This document shows, piece after piece, positions 39,719-41,426 of a DNA stretch of 41,426 nt. The translations under genes and the position numbers were made by a program. How positions within the stretch are numbered: position 1 is the stretch's first letter; each line of letters opens with the position of its first letter. The notes under the pieces are model-generated. The model did not search any database and was not told the origin of the DNA. It worked only from the letters and a program-made list of their open reading frames with translations. The DNA comes from Aquiflexum lacus (GTDB taxonomy: Bacteria > Bacteroidota > Bacteroidia > Cytophagales > Cyclobacteriaceae): the NCBI RefSeq assembly GCF_015476655.1, contig NZ_JABFHF010000039.1, positions 1 through 41,426 of the forward strand, in the 5' to 3' direction.

Positions 39719-41426
39719 ATGAAGAAAAATCTACTCTTACTATGCTTTCTTTTGTTGATTCCCTTTCTGCTTCAAGCTCAGGTAGGAATTGGAACAGAGG
39801 AACCTCATGCTTCTGCTGCATTGGAAATAAAATCAAATGAAAAGGGACTTTTAATTCCACGATTAACATTTGCGCAAAAAAATGCCATTCAGAACCCTGC
39901 TGAATCATTGCTTATTTACCAAGTAGATGATGTTTCCGGATTTTATTTTTTTAACGGAGGCGACTGGACTTTGCTCAAACATTCTGTTTACAAAAACGCT
40001 GATTGGGAGGCAACGAGTGGTGAAACCCAGATTTTAAACAAGCCTGATTTTTCGGATGTGGCGGTTTCCGGTGATTTCTCTGATCTAAACAACATCCCAG
40101 AAATCATCTATGCTTCTGATACTTCTAAAATGTTATTGCCTTTTTTGACGCTTGCTAAGATCCAGCCCTTTCTAGATACAAAAGTAGATTTGACAGCATT
40201 TGAATCTGAAATTGCTAGGGCTAAAGCAGCAGAATCAGCAAATTCAGAAAAAATAGCTCAGAACACTGGAGAGATTAGCAGCTTGAATACTGCGGTAGCC
40301 CAAAATATCACTAATATCCAGAGCAATGCTTCGGGTATTCAAACAAATGCCAACAATATTTCAGCGAACACAGGCGATATCAATAGTCTGAACACCGCTG
40401 TTTCCAATAACAGTTCTGATATCCTGACCAATGCCGCCAATATTGCATTAAAGGAAAATAGTGCAAATAAATCAACCGATGTGGCCTTGTCGGATGACAC
40501 CAACACGAAGTTTCCTACCGAACTTGCCGTCAAGACTTTTGTGAATGCGTCAGCTTCTGAGGGCAACAAAGCGCTTGCTGAGGAAGTAGCGCGTGCAAAA
40601 GCTGCCGAGGAGAAACTGGCCACAGATCTTGCCGATGAAACAATACGTGCAGTTGGAGCCGAAGGGGTTTTGCAGGGCAATATCGAAACGGTTCAGGGCA
40701 ATGTGGATGCTAACAAAACAGCCGCTGAAACAGCGATTGCTGATGAAGAGGCCCGTGCAAAGGCCGCTGAGGAGAAACTAATTGTTGATCTTGCATCTGA
40801 AACAACCCGTGCAACTAATGCTGAAGGCGTATTGCAGAGCAATATCGAAACGGTTCAGGGCAATGTGGATGCCAACAAAACAGCTGCTGAAATTGCGATT
40901 GCTGATGAGGAGGCCCGTGCAAAAGCCGCTGAATTGGAGAATTCACAGGCAATTAAAGAAATCAACACCCTTGACTCCGGGAAAATATATCTTGGAAATG
41001 AGAACAACGAAGCTACAGAAGTCACATTATCAGGTGATGTTACCCTTAACAATTCGGGGGTAAATACAATTGGCGATAGCAAAGTGGTGAGTTCCATGAT
41101 TGCAGATACCAATGTGACCAATGCCAAACTGGATAAGGAAAATATTCCATTGAGTGGATTTGGTGCAGCAGCTGCAGATGTTTCACTTGGAACCAATAAA
41201 TTAACAGGAGTTGCTGACCCTACCTTGGCCCAAGATGCCGCTACCAAAAATTATGTGGATACCGGGCTTTCGGCTATCAATACGCTTGCTGATGGAAAAG
41301 TGTACCTTGGAAATGCAGCAAACGTAGCGACGGAAGTCACATTGAGCGGAGATGTTACCATAGACAATACGGGAGTGAGTACCATCGGCGACAGCAAGGT
41401 AGTAAGCTCAATGATAGTAGACGGAA
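39719..41426 (+). CDS. Large repetitive tail-fibre-like surface protein (partial, 3' end beyond window)
   Basis: At least 569 codons with no stop before the window ends. The ATG at 39719 starts a signal peptide (MKKNLLLLCFLLLIPFLLQA, cut before Gln). The opening VGIGTEEPHASAALEIKSNE and KGLLIPRLT is the common start of Bacteroidota tail-fibre-like extracellular proteins. Then come Asn/Ser/Thr-rich coiled-coil stretches, two motifs like phage tail repeats (TKFPTELAVKTFVN; AATKNYVDTGLSAIN), Ala/Glu-rich 54-residue tandem units, and a repeated block GKxYLGNxxNxATEVTLSGD followed by IGDSKVVSSMI. Such proteins often end in an intramolecular chaperone, but that end is not visible here. Probably a surface adhesin or fibre; role unknown. 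Confidence 0.8.
   Translation, partial: MKKNLLLLCFLLLIPFLLQAQVGIGTEEPHASAALEIKSNEKGLLIPRLTFAQKNAIQNPAESLLIYQVDDVSGFYFFNGGDWTLLKHSVYKNADWEATSGETQILNKPDFSDVAVSGDFSDLNNIPEIIYASDTSKMLLPFLTLAKIQPFLDTKVDLTAFESEIARAKAAESANSEKIAQNTGEISSLNTAVAQNITNIQSNASGIQTNANNISANTGDINSLNTAVSNNSSDILTNAANIALKENSANKSTDVALSDDTNTKFPTELAVKTFVNASASEGNKALAEEVARAKAAEEKLATDLADETIRAVGAEGVLQGNIETVQGNVDANKTAAETAIADEEARAKAAEEKLIVDLASETTRATNAEGVLQSNIETVQGNVDANKTAAEIAIADEEARAKAAELENSQAIKEINTLDSGKIYLGNENNEATEVTLSGDVTLNNSGVNTIGDSKVVSSMIADTNVTNAKLDKENIPLSGFGAAAADVSLGTNKLTGVADPTLAQDAATKNYVDTGLSAINTLADGKVYLGNAANVATEVTLSGDVTIDNTGVSTIGDSKVVSSMIVDG
40589..40933 (+). repeat. 162-bp in-frame tandem repeat
   Basis: Units start at 40589, 40751 and 40913 (the third is partial). 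Each full unit encodes 54 residues: ARAKAAEEKL, then a variable part, then EGVLQ(G/S)NIETVQGNVDANK and TAAE(T/I)AIADEE. Copies share long identical stretches such as aatatcgaaacggttcaggg. The pattern suggests recent duplication and a likely coiled-coil rod. Confidence 0.85.
40979..41426 (+). repeat. 315-bp in-frame repeat, second copy truncated by the window end
   Basis: The first copy begins at 40979 (GKIYLGNENNEATEVTLSGD) and the second at 41294 (GKVYLGNAANVATEVTLSGD), 315 bp or 105 residues apart. Both contain IGDSKVVSSMI. The number of further copies cannot be seen. Confidence 0.8.

Noticed and set aside
40339-40680. 113-codon minus-strand open frame
   Set aside because: Antisense to the repetitive fibre gene; its Ala/Ser-rich sequence is a by-product of the repeats.
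40589-40933. 162-bp repeats considered as a CRISPR or mobile repeat
   Set aside because: They are in frame, encode a continuous coiled-coil-like chain and have no unique spacers.

Overview
The window looks like an ordinary chromosomal stretch of a Bacteroidota member, most likely order Cytophagales, family Cyclobacteriaceae (Algoriphagus/Aquiflexum-like). The basis is the AT-rich sequence, a type IX secretion C-terminal sorting domain, families typical of the phylum (GWxTD, DUF2723/GT117, DUF2911, outer-membrane beta-barrel family with a carboxypeptidase-regulatory domain, AraC regulator with a multi-pass membrane sensor), weak Shine-Dalgarno signals, and a few TAnnTTTG-type promoter -7 boxes. 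I did not compute a GC value or run any search. I see no rRNA, tRNA, CRISPR array, complete insertion sequence or prophage.

Layout. 1-8.0 kb: an exported FAD-dependent sugar-alcohol oxidase-like protein, a secreted M64 metallopeptidase with a sorting tail, a small lipoprotein, then a sugar-oxidation group (DoxX, exported Gfo/Idh/MocA oxidoreductase and, convergent, an exported sugar isomerase/epimerase-like protein). 8.3-10.7 kb: a TonB-receptor-like outer-membrane protein with a GTG start. 10.9-15.1 kb, minus strand: a small protein of six 16-residue repeats, two tandemly duplicated family VIII esterase/beta-lactamase-like hydrolases, and a nitrilase. 15.2-19.0 kb: DUF2911 protein, stand-alone CheB methylesterase domain, and a minus-strand SDR-aldehyde dehydrogenase pair. 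19.2-21.0 kb: a GH9 cellulase. 21.4-23.6 kb, minus strand: HtrA protease and Hsp20 chaperone (envelope and cytoplasmic protein quality control), each with a clear terminator. 24.1-32.8 kb: MscS-type channel, RlmB, GWxTD protein, a methyltransferase and a large GT117 membrane glycosyltransferase.

32.9-39.1 kb is the most coherent functional block: thioredoxin, a metallo-beta-lactamase/double-rhodanese fusion (persulfide dioxygenase-like), an outer-membrane porin-like barrel, a two-gene split YeeE/YedE transporter, and a membrane-linked AraC regulator. I read it as a sulfane-sulfur (thiosulfate or persulfide) uptake and oxidation locus in which the porin would supply the outer-membrane step; that reading is inference from co-location. 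The window closes with the start of a long repetitive phage-tail-fibre-like surface protein (from 39719), which has no stop before the end.

Between genes there are several hairpins and interspersed repeats: a roughly 120-bp nested inverted repeat that supplies the last codons of a methyltransferase gene, two copies of a dispersed repeat after the GH9 gene, a 19-bp perfect inverted repeat after the AraC gene, a 13-bp perfect hairpin in the leader of the surface protein, and a pair of operator-like direct repeats upstream of htrA.
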